DNA of 64,000 bases, from assembly GCA_034120015.1 (NCBI GenBank), contig JAXEIF010000025.1:106327-170326 (forward strand). Direction: 5' to 3'. Below the pieces are notes generated by a model. It worked only from the letters and a program-made list of their open reading frames with translations, did not search any database and was not told the DNA's origin. The translations under genes and the position numbers were made by a program. Position 1 is the stretch's first letter, and every line of letters begins with the position of its first letter. This document shows, piece after piece, positions 9,669 through 18,529 of the stretch. The DNA comes from CALXOJ01 sp034120015. GTDB lineage: Bacteria; Spirochaetota; Spirochaetia; JAFGXN01.

Positions 9669-11495
9669 TTACTCCTGATTGGTTTTCGTATTTTTAAACG
9701 GCTGGTATTTAATTCCCACCCATTGCTGCCCCAAATGTCCGGCAAATTCCAGCAAATTCAAACGAACCGCGTGAACCAGAATTGCCAGCACACCCAACAT
9801 CATATTCAGTCCGTGCCCGAAAAGCAGAATCAGTGCTCCGAAAATCATTCCCGGAACTCCCAACGAATCGGAAAGATTCCCTGCCATCGATGAAAACGCC
9901 ATTTCAATCTGAAACGATGCCAAACCGACGGCAAACAGACGAATATAACTCATAATATCGGAAAACATACTGACGGTATTAAGAAAAGTCGAAACAATAC
10001 CGACCAGTCCCTTGCCGACATTTTTAACAAAATGTCCGTCATCCTGTTTTCCGAACAGAATCAGAAACAAAACACCGACACCGATAAAACCGTAAGAAAC
10101 CGGCAGCATCGTCTTTTTCAGAATCAGCATCAGAATCAGGTTAAACATCCCCAGACAGACAAGAAGCCATCCCAACTCGGTAAAAGCTTTGACCCGCGGT
10201 TTCTCCTTTAACCCGCGAATAAAACTCCAGATATGGGCAATGGAAATCTGCACCGTTCCGATAAAGAAACTGAGCCATTTTACCGTATCGGATGATTCGG
10301 GACCGAATGCATCGAGAGCCGGAACGGTTATTGCCTTCAACGGTCCCCATTCGGCCAAAGCCTGTGAAGCAAACCAGTTTCCCGAAAGTGCGCCCCATAC
10401 CATGGTACAAAAACTGAGCCAGGCAAAAAGTACGGTCACGGGAGAAACCTTTCCGGTTTTCTTCCTCGACATAATCATAGCACCCAACGATCCCGCCAGA
10501 AAAATCAAACCGTAACCGGCGTCACCGATAATCATCGCAAAAAAGAGAGAAAAGAAAAAGAGGAAAAAGCCGTTAATATCCGATTCACGGTAACCGGGAA
10601 CCGTTCCGAGAAAATCAAACACCGGCTGAATCAGCGAAACAATTTTACCGTTTTTAATTTTTGTCGGGACCGGATCGTCCTCTCCGGGATCATCAAGAAT
10701 CAGACCGATTGCATTGTCGCGACAGACCGCTTTCAGTCTTTCGGCTTCATCAACCGGAACAAACCCTGTCAGATAAGAAACAGCCTGATCGCCGCCCGCA
10801 CCGCAGCGGTACGTTTCAAACTCAATCTGCGCATTCAAATCCGACGCATAGCGTCGTAACGCGGATACGGCACCCGCATACGAAGCGATTTTGCGGCGGG
10901 CCGCTTCGGCAAGCCGGTTGTTTTCCTCGATTTTTTCGAGATATGTCCGCATTGAATATTCCGGCACCGCGAACTCGATGCTGTCAATCTCGTCGGGATG
11001 GTTCAGCACCGCAACGGCGGCCGCTTTCTTGGTTCTGCGTAAAACAACGTAGGAAACCGTTTCCGGCAACGCTTTCAGCTGACTGTTCGTCATCGTAAAC
11101 AGCCGAATCCCGACGCCGTGCTCTTTCAGGAAAGCCAACGCATCCGGTTCGAAATTACCCCACGGCTCCAAAGCAGTAACGGTTGCCCGGTAACGGTTCG
11201 ACTCTTCCGTCAGCCGCATTATTTCGGCATTCATCTCGGTGATAACAGCAACCGCCCCGGCGGGATCGCCGACATCGGCTGTGTTCCGTTTTCTGTCGGC
11301 TTTTCCCAAGTCGGACAGCAGAGAAACCGCCGTCATCGTCCGGTCTTTCGCCTGCTTCAGTTCATCGACAGACATTGTTTCCGGCAACGAAACGGGGGTT
11401 AAATGAACAACACCGGCCTCACGGATTTTTTCGAGAGCTTTTGTTTTTCCGGCCGTTTTCATAAAAACGATGATTTTTTTCATTTTTACTATCAT
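9669..11495 (-). CDS. atpI: V-type ATPase subunit I (stator/ion channel)
   Basis: 608 residues. The N-terminal half is soluble and partly coiled coil and starts with the typical MKKIIVFM...KIREAGVVHLTP. The C-terminal half (from about residue 310) holds seven to eight membrane helices. The channel arginine is expected in SDIMSYIRLFAVGLAS. It forms the ion half-channels against the K ring and the stator attachment. The ATG overlaps the atpD stop (ATGA), indicating translational coupling. Confidence 0.94.
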   Translation of the reverse strand: MIVKMKKIIVFMKTAGKTKALEKIREAGVVHLTPVSLPETMSVDELKQAKDRTMTAVSLLSDLGKADRKRNTADVGDPAGAVAVITEMNAEIMRLTEESNRYRATVTALEPWGNFEPDALAFLKEHGVGIRLFTMTNSQLKALPETVSYVVLRRTKKAAAVAVLNHPDEIDSIEFAVPEYSMRTYLEKIEENNRLAEAARRKIASYAGAVSALRRYASDLNAQIEFETYRCGAGGDQAVSYLTGFVPVDEAERLKAVCRDNAIGLILDDPGEDDPVPTKIKNGKIVSLIQPVFDFLGTVPGYRESDINGFFLFFFSLFFAMIIGDAGYGLIFLAGSLGAMIMSRKKTGKVSPVTVLFAWLSFCTMVWGALSGNWFASQALAEWGPLKAITVPALDAFGPESSDTVKWLSFFIGTVQISIAHIWSFIRGLKEKPRVKAFTELGWLLVCLGMFNLILMLILKKTMLPVSYGFIGVGVLFLILFGKQDDGHFVKNVGKGLVGIVSTFLNTVSMFSDIMSYIRLFAVGLASFQIEMAFSSMAGNLSDSLGVPGMIFGALILLFGHGLNMMLGVLAILVHAVRLNLLEFAGHLGQQWVGIKYQPFKNTKTNQE

Positions 11496-12097
11496 ACACC
11501 GGCCGTCCTTGTCAGTTTTTTCTTGGCGATCTTTCCGCGTACGACTTCGGATGTCTGCTGATCGCCCAGATAAACAGAGATTTTTTTGATGATTTCTTTC
11601 GTTTCCGGAATTTTGACCTTTTCGAACAGGTTTACACGCTGCGTCGCTGTCTGCAGTTCGCGGTTCAATACCGAAATTTGTTCATTCAGAACTTTGATTT
11701 CCATATCAAGCGCAATCACGTCCCGCATTTTAATAATCGCTTTATCAATCCACAACGGCGTCAGATATAAATCGTATACAGGCTGTACAAAATCAACACC
11801 GTCGAACAGCGGAATCCGAATTCCGGCAATATTGCCTTCCCCCCGCCGAATCTGTTTAATGGCAAGCCATTCGGGATTGAGTCGAAACGAATCTCCGAAA
11901 ACGGCAATCCAGCTTTTGAACTCCGTTTCCAACTGCTTCTTTTTTTCGAAAACAGCAGCCGCGCGGGTTTCGATGATCCGGATTTCCGTCTGCAACTGCT
12001 GCTTTTTCAACTGAAGCGTCGGCAGGTAACGGACAAACATTTTCAGTCTGTCTTTCTGCTTTTTCTGCTCGTTTTTCGTCAGCTTAAATTGTGCCAT
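11492..12097 (-). CDS. atpD: V-type ATPase subunit D (central stalk)
   Basis: 201 residues, the expected length for the central-stalk subunit that turns inside the A3B3 head. The N- and C-terminal thirds are long charged helices able to form the antiparallel coiled coil (N-terminal LTKNEQKKQKDRLKMFVRYL; C-terminal RRELQTATQ-like heptads near residue 150). It starts three bases after atpB and overlaps atpI by four. Confidence 0.93.
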   Translation of the reverse strand: MAQFKLTKNEQKKQKDRLKMFVRYLPTLQLKKQQLQTEIRIIETRAAAVFEKKKQLETEFKSWIAVFGDSFRLNPEWLAIKQIRRGEGNIAGIRIPLFDGVDFVQPVYDLYLTPLWIDKAIIKMRDVIALDMEIKVLNEQISVLNRELQTATQRVNLFEKVKIPETKEIIKKISVYLGDQQTSEVVRGKIAKKKLTRTAGV

Positions 12098-12100
12098 TTT

Positions 12101-13399
12101 CTAGCCCTCTTTCGGCCAAAACTTCTCAATCAGCTCGGTTTTGATTCCGGTTTCCTGTTTTTCAAAACATTCCGCCAGCATTTTCCATCCTTCATCCAAA
12201 GCTGCTTCCAGCGGGATATTCACCGAGAGATTCATCATCTTCGACTCAAACAGATAGCCGTATTTCAGCAGCTTTTCATCCCATCCCGATAACGAAAAAC
12301 CCATCGATTTTTTTTCGAGAGTATCTTTGTAAGAAGCGTACAGCTTAATCATCGCATCCATAATCGTCCGGTGATCTTCCCGTGTTTTCGAGTTCACCTG
12401 CTGTTTCAGACGTGACAGCGATCCGAACGGCTCGATACGGCCGCCTTTCAGATAATACTGACCTTCCGTAATATACCCGGTGTTATCGGGAACCGGGTGC
12501 GTTACGTCGTCGCCCGGCATGGTCGTTACGGCCAAAATGGTAATCGATCCGGCGCCGTCAATATCGACCGCTTTCTCGTAGCGGGAAGCCAACTGGGAAT
12601 AAAGATCACCGGGATAACCGCGGTTTGACGGCACCTGTTCCTGTGTAATCGAAATTTCTTTCTTTGCATCGGCAAAGTTGGTCATATCGGTCAGCAGAAC
12701 CAGAACCCGTTTGCCCTGCAGCGCAAATTTTTCGGCAACTGCCAGAGAAATATCGGGAACCATCAGACATTCGACCGTCGGGTCGGATGCCGTGTGAATA
12801 TACATAATGGTTCGTGACAGAGCACCGCCCTCTTCGAGCGTTTCTTTAAAATAGAGATAATCGTCGTACTTCAGTCCCATACCGCCGAGAATGATCATAT
12901 CGACCTCGGCCTGCAGTGCAATCCGCGCCAGCAGTTCGTTATACGGCTCTCCGGAAATGGAAAAGATCGGGAGTTTCTGCGATTCAACCAGAGTATTGAA
13001 AAGATCGATCATCGGAATACCGGTACGAACGATTTTGCTCGGTACGATTCTTTTGGCCGGGTTAAACGAAGGTCCGGCAATGGTAATGAGGTTTTCGGAA
13101 AGTGCCGGACCGTTGTCACGCGGTTCGCCCGAACCGGTGAAGACACGCCCCAACAGATTCTCCGAGAACGACACCCGCATCGGGTTGCCCAAAAAGCGCA
13201 CGGAATCGCCGGTCGAGACACCGCGGCCGCCGGCGAACACCTGCAGCGACACCATATCCCGATCAAGCTTAATCACTTCCGCCAGCGAAGTGCCGAAAGA
13301 AGTAGTGATTTCGGCCAATTCGCCGTAAGCAACATTCTCCGCTTTTACCGTAATCACGTTTCCGGAAATCGATTCGATTTTACTGTAAATCTTGTCCAT
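12101..13399 (-). CDS. atpB: V-type ATPase subunit B (regulatory nucleotide-binding subunit)
   Basis: 432 residues. It has the beta-barrel/ATP-synthase fold but SGEPYNELLARIAL replaces a Walker A motif, as expected for the non-catalytic B subunit. The hallmark PSNRGYPGDLYSQLASRYEKA-type segment is at about residues 260-280, and LVLLTDMTNFADA is also typical. It alternates with atpA in the cytoplasmic head. It is one base after atpA on the same strand. Confidence 0.95.
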   Translation of the reverse strand: MDKIYSKIESISGNVITVKAENVAYGELAEITTSFGTSLAEVIKLDRDMVSLQVFAGGRGVSTGDSVRFLGNPMRVSFSENLLGRVFTGSGEPRDNGPALSENLITIAGPSFNPAKRIVPSKIVRTGIPMIDLFNTLVESQKLPIFSISGEPYNELLARIALQAEVDMIILGGMGLKYDDYLYFKETLEEGGALSRTIMYIHTASDPTVECLMVPDISLAVAEKFALQGKRVLVLLTDMTNFADAKKEISITQEQVPSNRGYPGDLYSQLASRYEKAVDIDGAGSITILAVTTMPGDDVTHPVPDNTGYITEGQYYLKGGRIEPFGSLSRLKQQVNSKTREDHRTIMDAMIKLYASYKDTLEKKSMGFSLSGWDEKLLKYGYLFESKMMNLSVNIPLEAALDEGWKMLAECFEKQETGIKTELIEKFWPKEG

Positions 13400-13400
13400 C

Positions 13401-15173
13401 TTATTTTACCTCCGCTGTTTTCAAAACGGCTTCGCTGTGAGGCAGATAACCGTCACGCCGTTCGTCAACGAAGGCCTCTATCTCTTTTTCGATACGCAAA
13501 AAGTCTTCCGAAAGATAAACGGAACCGTTCAAGTCCAAAGTTTTCAGACGTAATCCCGCAAACCATCGACGGGCTTCGTCTTTTTCCGTAAATTTCAGAT
13601 TTGCCGCGGCAATCTTCACTATCAATTTAAAGTAGCGGTGCTGCCGTTCCGTCGGAACCGCCGCATCAACCGGATCAAAAGAGTTCTGCTGAAAATAAAC
13701 CGCATCGACATATTCTCCTTTCAGATAAATTAAAAAGTCCTCGAGACTGGTTCCTTCTTCTCCGACAACTTTCATCATCTGATCGATTTCGGCACTTTTG
13801 CGCATCACATCGTAAACGTAGCCTGTCACGGAAGCCGGAATCAGACTCTTATATTTACTCCACGATTCCAGCGGGTGAATCGCCGGGTACTTACGCGCAT
13901 CGGAACGTTCCCGGGACAAACCGAGGAATGCACCGACCACTTTCAGGGTGGCCTGAGTCACCGGCTCATCAAAGTTTCCGCCCGCCGGCGATACGGTACC
14001 GCCGATGGTAACCGAACCGACGGAACCGTCTTTCAGCCGCACCAGACCGGCGCGTTCGTAAAAGGCGGCAATAGTCGATTCGAGGTAAGCGGGGAACGCT
14101 TCGTCTCCGGGAATTTCCTCCAAACGGCCGCTCATTTCGCGCATGGCCTGTGCCCACCGCGAAGTGGAATCGGCAATCAGCAGGACGTTCAGCCCCATCT
14201 GCCGGTAATATTCGGCCAACGTCACCGCGGTATAAACGGAGGCTTCGCGGGAGGCGACCGGCATCGACGATGTGTTGGCGATAATCACGGTGCGTTCCAT
14301 CAGCGACCGTCCCGTTTTGGGGTCTGTCAGTTCGGGAAACTCTTTCAGCGTCTCCACAACCTCACCCGCACGTTCCCCGCACGCCGCGATAATCACGATA
14401 TCGACATCGGCATGGCGGCTCAATGTCTGCTGCAAAACCGTCTTTCCGGCTCCGAACGGTCCCGGTATACAAAAAGTCCCTCCCAATGCCACAGGCAAGA
14501 AGGTGTCGATCAACCGCACCTGGGTAACCATCGGTTTCACCGGTTTCAAACGCTCACTGTAGCATTTCACCGCTCTCTTGACAGGCCATTCGAACATCAT
14601 GGTTAAGTCGTAACTGTTGCCTTTGGCGTCTTTGATAACGGCAATTTTATCCGTCACGGTATATTCCCCCTCCGTTGCAATCCGGTCAACCGTGTACTGT
14701 CCCTGAAACGAAAACGGCACCATAATACGGTGGGTAAAAGCACCCTCGGGAACGGTGCCCAATGTATCGCCGGCTTCAACCGACTCACCGGCTTTGACAA
14801 CCGGGGTGAAGGCCCACTTCTTTTTCCTGTCCAAAGCATCCAGATAAACACCCGGTTCCAGAAAAAATCCTGTCTGAGCAGCCAGTTCGGGCAACGGATT
14901 CTGCAATCCGTCGTAAATCTGCCCCAAAAGTCCGGGTCCCAATTCGACGGCCAGCATCTCCCCCGTAAATTCGACATCATCACCGACTTTGATTCCGCCG
15001 GAAATTTCATAAATCTGCATTTGGGCTGTGTCACCGTTAATACGGATAATCTCCGATTTCAGTCGTTTTCCCTGCGACAAGACATACCCGACTTCATTCA
15101 TCGCAATTTTGTCCGTAACGGCAACCGTAATCATATTTCCGTTGACGCCCAATACTTTTCCTTTCGCACTCAT
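13401..15173 (-). CDS. atpA: V-type ATPase subunit A (catalytic)
   Basis: 590 residues. Walker A GPFGAGKT is at residues 238-245. The non-homologous insertion that sets V/A-type A subunits apart from F-type beta lies upstream (about 110-190). LLIADSTSRWAQAMREMSGRLEEIPGDE-type signatures follow near residue 330. This subunit carries the catalytic sites for ATP hydrolysis or synthesis. It lies between the DUF2764 gene (three bases away) and atpB. Confidence 0.96.
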   Translation of the reverse strand: MSAKGKVLGVNGNMITVAVTDKIAMNEVGYVLSQGKRLKSEIIRINGDTAQMQIYEISGGIKVGDDVEFTGEMLAVELGPGLLGQIYDGLQNPLPELAAQTGFFLEPGVYLDALDRKKKWAFTPVVKAGESVEAGDTLGTVPEGAFTHRIMVPFSFQGQYTVDRIATEGEYTVTDKIAVIKDAKGNSYDLTMMFEWPVKRAVKCYSERLKPVKPMVTQVRLIDTFLPVALGGTFCIPGPFGAGKTVLQQTLSRHADVDIVIIAACGERAGEVVETLKEFPELTDPKTGRSLMERTVIIANTSSMPVASREASVYTAVTLAEYYRQMGLNVLLIADSTSRWAQAMREMSGRLEEIPGDEAFPAYLESTIAAFYERAGLVRLKDGSVGSVTIGGTVSPAGGNFDEPVTQATLKVVGAFLGLSRERSDARKYPAIHPLESWSKYKSLIPASVTGYVYDVMRKSAEIDQMMKVVGEEGTSLEDFLIYLKGEYVDAVYFQQNSFDPVDAAVPTERQHRYFKLIVKIAAANLKFTEKDEARRWFAGLRLKTLDLNGSVYLSEDFLRIEKEIEAFVDERRDGYLPHSEAVLKTAEVK

Positions 15174-15176
15174 CGT

Positions 15177-15716
15177 TTATACTCCGATCTCAGATTCGTT
15201 TCCGATCACTGTTTTGTAAAGAAGAGAATATTGTTCTTCTCCCTCCTTCTCCCGAAAAGAAGCGTTACGCTCCGCCAACCGCAGTTGAAGAGCATAAACG
15301 GCAACCGCATCAAAATCAAAATAGTGACCTGTCTTTAAATTTTCCAAATAATTCCACCTCTCGGCATCCCACTGCTGTTCCGCTTTCAGGGGGGAATCTG
15401 TTTTGTAAAGCAGCGCTGCCAAAGCAGACGCAGACGGTATCGCATCGCCTTCCCGGCAATCACGAACGGCTTCGCTGCCTTGTGCCCGCAGTTTCACCAG
15501 GGCATTTCTGACCGCCCGGTCCCATCTCAGATACTCTTCGGCAGCACCGTTTCCCGTCAGATCCGGTTCGTCGGAAAGAATCATCCGCAGGCGGATAAAT
15601 TCTTCCGGAGGAAGCTGATCCGAAGCGGCATTGAGAAACATTTCCGATGAAACGGCGGGAGCGGTCCGCAAATCCAGAGACGGAACCGATGCCATCAGAT
15701 AGTAGTAGTTTTTCAC
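15177..15716 (-). CDS. DUF2764 protein of the V-ATPase operon
   Basis: 179 residues beginning MKNYYYLMASVPSLDL, which matches the DUF2764 family as I know it (start of the type NYYYLVAGLP). Members sit between atpE and atpA in spirochaetes, Bacteroidetes and chlamydiae, whose operons lack a recognisable subunit C. It is therefore probably a functional stand-in for subunit C connecting rotor and stalk; that role is inferred. It is mostly helical with no membrane segment. It is 12 bases after atpE and three before atpA. Confidence 0.8.
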   Translation of the reverse strand: MKNYYYLMASVPSLDLRTAPAVSSEMFLNAASDQLPPEEFIRLRMILSDEPDLTGNGAAEEYLRWDRAVRNALVKLRAQGSEAVRDCREGDAIPSASALAALLYKTDSPLKAEQQWDAERWNYLENLKTGHYFDFDAVAVYALQLRLAERNASFREKEGEEQYSLLYKTVIGNESEIGV

Positions 15717-15728
15717 AAGTCGTCTCCG

Positions 15729-16325
15729 TCAGACATCAAGAAGTTCGGCAATCTTCGGATTCAGATAAACAGAAAGCATCTGCGCGATTTTTTCATCACT
15801 GAAATCATAATAAGCCGATCCGTCTTTTATTTCCATGCGAAAACCGGCGTTGATACGGGCAGAAGGACTTATCTCCAGACCTTTCTCGAGTTCCCCCGCC
15901 AAAGACTGCTTTAAAAAATTCGTCAGTTCGGCCGCATCTTTTTCGGAGACGGCAATTTTTATATCTGCCGGTTTTTCCCCGGATGCGGAAACGACAGCGG
16001 GAATCAATGTTCGCAATACCGAAGCATCAAGATTTTCGTTTACTGCGGAAATCAAAATACGGGAAAAGATTTGCTCGATTTTCTTTTTCAGATTTAAAAT
16101 CAAATCCCGACCGGCCTGCTGAAGCGCCGCTTTGCCCGACTCTTCGAATTTCCGTGCGCGCATCTCGGCTTCGGCAATTTTATCAGCCGCTTCTTTTTCG
16201 GCCTGACCGATAATCCGTTCCGCCTCGCTTTTTGCTTCTGTCAGCATCGATTCTTTCTGAAGCTCGGCAGCATTAATTCCTTCTTCTTTAATTGACCGGA
16301 TCAATTCTTCAAGTTGTAATTCCAT
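15729..16325 (-). CDS. atpE: V-type ATPase subunit E (peripheral stalk)
   Basis: 198 residues. The first ~100 form a long Glu/Lys/Ala helix (EAKSEAERIIGQAEKEAADKI), and the globular C-terminal part ends in a FRMEIKDGSAYYDFSDEKIAQML-type segment, as in subunit E. It is the first gene of the operon, with GAGGTG upstream of the ATG and a near-consensus promoter. No separate G/H subunit gene is seen nearby. Confidence 0.9.
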   Translation of the reverse strand: MELQLEELIRSIKEEGINAAELQKESMLTEAKSEAERIIGQAEKEAADKIAEAEMRARKFEESGKAALQQAGRDLILNLKKKIEQIFSRILISAVNENLDASVLRTLIPAVVSASGEKPADIKIAVSEKDAAELTNFLKQSLAGELEKGLEISPSARINAGFRMEIKDGSAYYDFSDEKIAQMLSVYLNPKIAELLDV

Positions 16326-16355
16326 TCACTGACACCTCGCTTAAGTTCATAATTA

Positions 16356-16384
16356 ATTATAAACATATGAAAATGACAAGTCAA
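16356..16384 (-). promoter_or_regulatory. Sigma-70 promoter of the V-ATPase operon
   Basis: -35 TTGACT (16379-16384), 17-base spacer, -10 TATAAT (16356-16361), about 25 bases upstream of the atpE start. This is close to the vegetative consensus and suggests strong constitutive expression. Confidence 0.78.
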
Positions 16385-16427
16385 ACAAAAAAATAAATTT
16401 AACAGAAAATAAAAGAATGAATCAAAA

Positions 16428-16455
16428 AAAAGGAGTCCGCCAACGGACTCCTTTT
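16428..16455 (-). terminator. Terminator after the flagellar rod operon
   Basis: Twelve-base perfect stem (16428-16439 with 16444-16455, core AAGGAGTCCG), CCAA loop, and a T run on the minus strand. It sits just downstream of the flgJ-like stop codon and insulates the rod operon from atpE. Confidence 0.9.
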
Positions 16456-16458
16456 CGG

Positions 16459-16776
16459 CTACAGTGTTTCTTTGATTTGTTCGAACATTTGTCTGGCCAA
16501 TCCGAGACCGGCGGTCGACGAAATTTTTCGGGCATAAGAATCGTAAAGACGATCCTCGAAAATTTCCTGACTCATCCCGCCGTCGAACAGTCCTCCTTTG
16601 GGAACCGTACTGCGCATCGAATCAAGCATCTGTTTGACAAAAATCGATTCGAAATCGACGCATGCCTGATACAGTTTTTTTTCATCGGAAGACGTCAAAA
16701 CCGTTCCCGATGTGACTTCGGGCGCCGAAGGAGATGTTCCCGGGAAATAGCCGTAAGACTGAACCGATCCGATCAT
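16459..16776 (-). CDS. flgJ: FlgJ-like rod-binding protein (N-terminal domain only)
   Basis: 105 residues covering only the rod-binding domain (DFESIFVKQMLDSMRSTVP, GGMSQEIFEDRLYDSYA). The C-terminal peptidoglycan hydrolase domain of enterobacterial FlgJ is absent. Short FlgJ proteins of this kind are usual in spirochaetes. It should cap and assemble the rod in the periplasm. It ends the operon, ten bases after flgG. Confidence 0.85.
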   Translation of the reverse strand: MIGSVQSYGYFPGTSPSAPEVTSGTVLTSSDEKKLYQACVDFESIFVKQMLDSMRSTVPKGGLFDGGMSQEIFEDRLYDSYARKISSTAGLGLARQMFEQIKETL

Positions 16777-16786
16777 ATTATTTCAC

Positions 16787-17581
16787 TTATCTCCTCAGGT
16801 TGTTGGCAATCCCCAACATGGCATCGCTGGTTTGAATCGCTTTCGAGTTTAATTCGTAAGCTCTTTGGGCTACAATCATATTCACCATTTCGTTGGCCAC
16901 GGAAACGTTGCTGGCTTCGATAAATTTATGATGAATTTGCCCCATTCCCTCCATTCCCGGAAGACCGGCAATGGCTTCACCTGAGGCTGCCGTCTGCTTA
17001 AACAGATTATCACCCAAAGCATTCAGACCGGCGGGATTGACAAAGCGATAGAGCTGCACCTGACCGATAACAGCCGCTTCTTCCTGTCCCGGAACTTTAC
17101 AGGAAACCTCTCCCTGCGGAGAAATCGCAACCGATTCGGGGATAAAATTTTCGGGAAAAGTGATCTGCGGAAACGCATAAAGCCCTTTATTGGTCACCAG
17201 CTGTCTTTCGCGGTCGACCTTAAACTCTCCGTTTCGGGTGTATGCGAAAGTCCCGTCCGGCTGCAAAACGCGGAAAAACCCTTCGCCGTCGATTGCCATA
17301 TCCGAAAAAACACCGGTTTCTTTCAAACTTCCCTGCTCAAACAGCCGCTGTGTTGCCGCCACTTTGGTGCCGTGTCCGACCTGCATGGGCAACGGAACGA
17401 CCGTCAATTCGGTAGCGGGAGTGCCGGCAGTCCGCTGAGTCTGATAAATAAGATCTTCGAATTCGGCTCTCATTTTTTTATAACCGGTCGTATTGACATT
17501 CGACAGGTTATTTGAAATCGTATCGACATTATACTGTTGTGCGGTCATACCGCTGGCCGATGTCCACAATGATCTCATCAT
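16787..17581 (-). CDS. flgG: Flagellar distal rod protein FlgG
   Basis: 264 residues, the standard length. The N-terminal rod signature MMRSLWTSASGMTAQQYNVD and NNLSNVNTTGYK, plus the C-terminal coiled-coil EMVNMIVAQRAYELNSKAIQ, identify FlgG. It builds the distal rod of the periplasmic flagellum. It follows the FlgF-like gene by 12 bases. Confidence 0.94.
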   Translation of the reverse strand: MMRSLWTSASGMTAQQYNVDTISNNLSNVNTTGYKKMRAEFEDLIYQTQRTAGTPATELTVVPLPMQVGHGTKVAATQRLFEQGSLKETGVFSDMAIDGEGFFRVLQPDGTFAYTRNGEFKVDRERQLVTNKGLYAFPQITFPENFIPESVAISPQGEVSCKVPGQEEAAVIGQVQLYRFVNPAGLNALGDNLFKQTAASGEAIAGLPGMEGMGQIHHKFIEASNVSVANEMVNMIVAQRAYELNSKAIQTSDAMLGIANNLRR

Positions 17582-17593
17582 ACTGCATCACTC

Positions 17594-18442
17594 CTACCGA
17601 CGCATCACGTCGTTAATGAATTTATCGGCCAAAGAATCGTGCGCCTGTAACGATTTTTGATTGGCTTCGTAAGCGCGGTTCAATTCGATCATTTTGACCA
17701 TTTCTTCAACCGAATTGACATTTGATGTTTCCAAAAAACCGGAATGAACTTTTCGATCAACTCCCAGCGCAACCGTTTCGGGCTGACCGGAATATTCCGT
17801 ATTCACCCAAAGAGAATTTCCCTGTTTACGCAAATAACGGGGTTCTTCGAAATCGACGACACGCAGGCGGTCGACGACCTCTTCTTCTTCCCAGTCATTC
17901 TCTCTCATTGTCACAAGGCGACGGGGATCTTCGGCATATCTCGGATTATGATAAATGGTTCCGTCGGCATCAATGCGGAAATTATTCAGTTTCAGATAGA
18001 TGTACCCGTTTTCACCCATAACGGGAAGACCGTCTTTCGTGACCAAAAGGCCGTTATCGTCGAGCGTAAAACTGCCGTTACGGGTATAGCGTTCACCCTG
18101 CGGGGTCTGCACGCAAAAAAATCCGGTTCCGCTTAAAGCCACATCGAAAGGGTTTTCGGTTTCGCGCATCGAGCCCTGCTGGAAATCGGTGTATACTTCG
18201 TTCAATTCGACACCCGTTCCAAGTTTTCCCAAATACGGTGCTTTATCGATCGAACCGACCGGAAACCGTTCGACGATATCCGTGTTCAGACGACGCATCA
18301 TCAGTTCGGGGAAAGCTTTATTGGCCGTGTAATCCCGTTTGTATCCGATTAAATCGACATTGGCCATGTTGTTCGCCACCGCATCCATTTTATGCATCTG
18401 AACCATCATGCCGCTGGCGCCGGTATAAATTCCTCGTAACAT
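17594..18442 (-). CDS. flgF: Flagellar proximal rod protein, FlgF/FlgG-like
   Basis: 282 residues of the same rod/hook family: N-terminus MLRGIYTGASGMMVQMHKMD, NNMANVDLIGYKRD, and C-terminal VEEMVKMIELNRAYEANQKS. It is a paralogue of the following FlgG and stands first in the operon, as the FlgF-like copy does in treponemes. It has no signal peptide and is exported by the flagellar type III route. It has an AGAGG ribosome site and an upstream sigma-28-type promoter. Confidence 0.87.
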   Translation of the reverse strand: MLRGIYTGASGMMVQMHKMDAVANNMANVDLIGYKRDYTANKAFPELMMRRLNTDIVERFPVGSIDKAPYLGKLGTGVELNEVYTDFQQGSMRETENPFDVALSGTGFFCVQTPQGERYTRNGSFTLDDNGLLVTKDGLPVMGENGYIYLKLNNFRIDADGTIYHNPRYAEDPRRLVTMRENDWEEEEVVDRLRVVDFEEPRYLRKQGNSLWVNTEYSGQPETVALGVDRKVHSGFLETSNVNSVEEMVKMIELNRAYEANQKSLQAHDSLADKFINDVMRR

Positions 18443-18461
18443 CTGTAAACCTCTGGTTTAT

Positions 18462-18488
18462 TCATCGGCATACAAAAATTTTTCTTTA
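18462..18488 (-). promoter_or_regulatory. Sigma-28 (FliA)-type flagellar promoter
   Basis: TAAA (18485-18488), 15-base spacer, GCCGATGA (18462-18469), 20 bases before the flgF-like start. This differs from the classical TAAA-N15-GCCGATAA motif at one position and drives a flagellar operon, so it is likely real. Confidence 0.72.
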
Positions 18489-18529
18489 TTGTTTTCTTTG
18501 GGAAACCTTCGTTCGAATCCGATCTGCAA

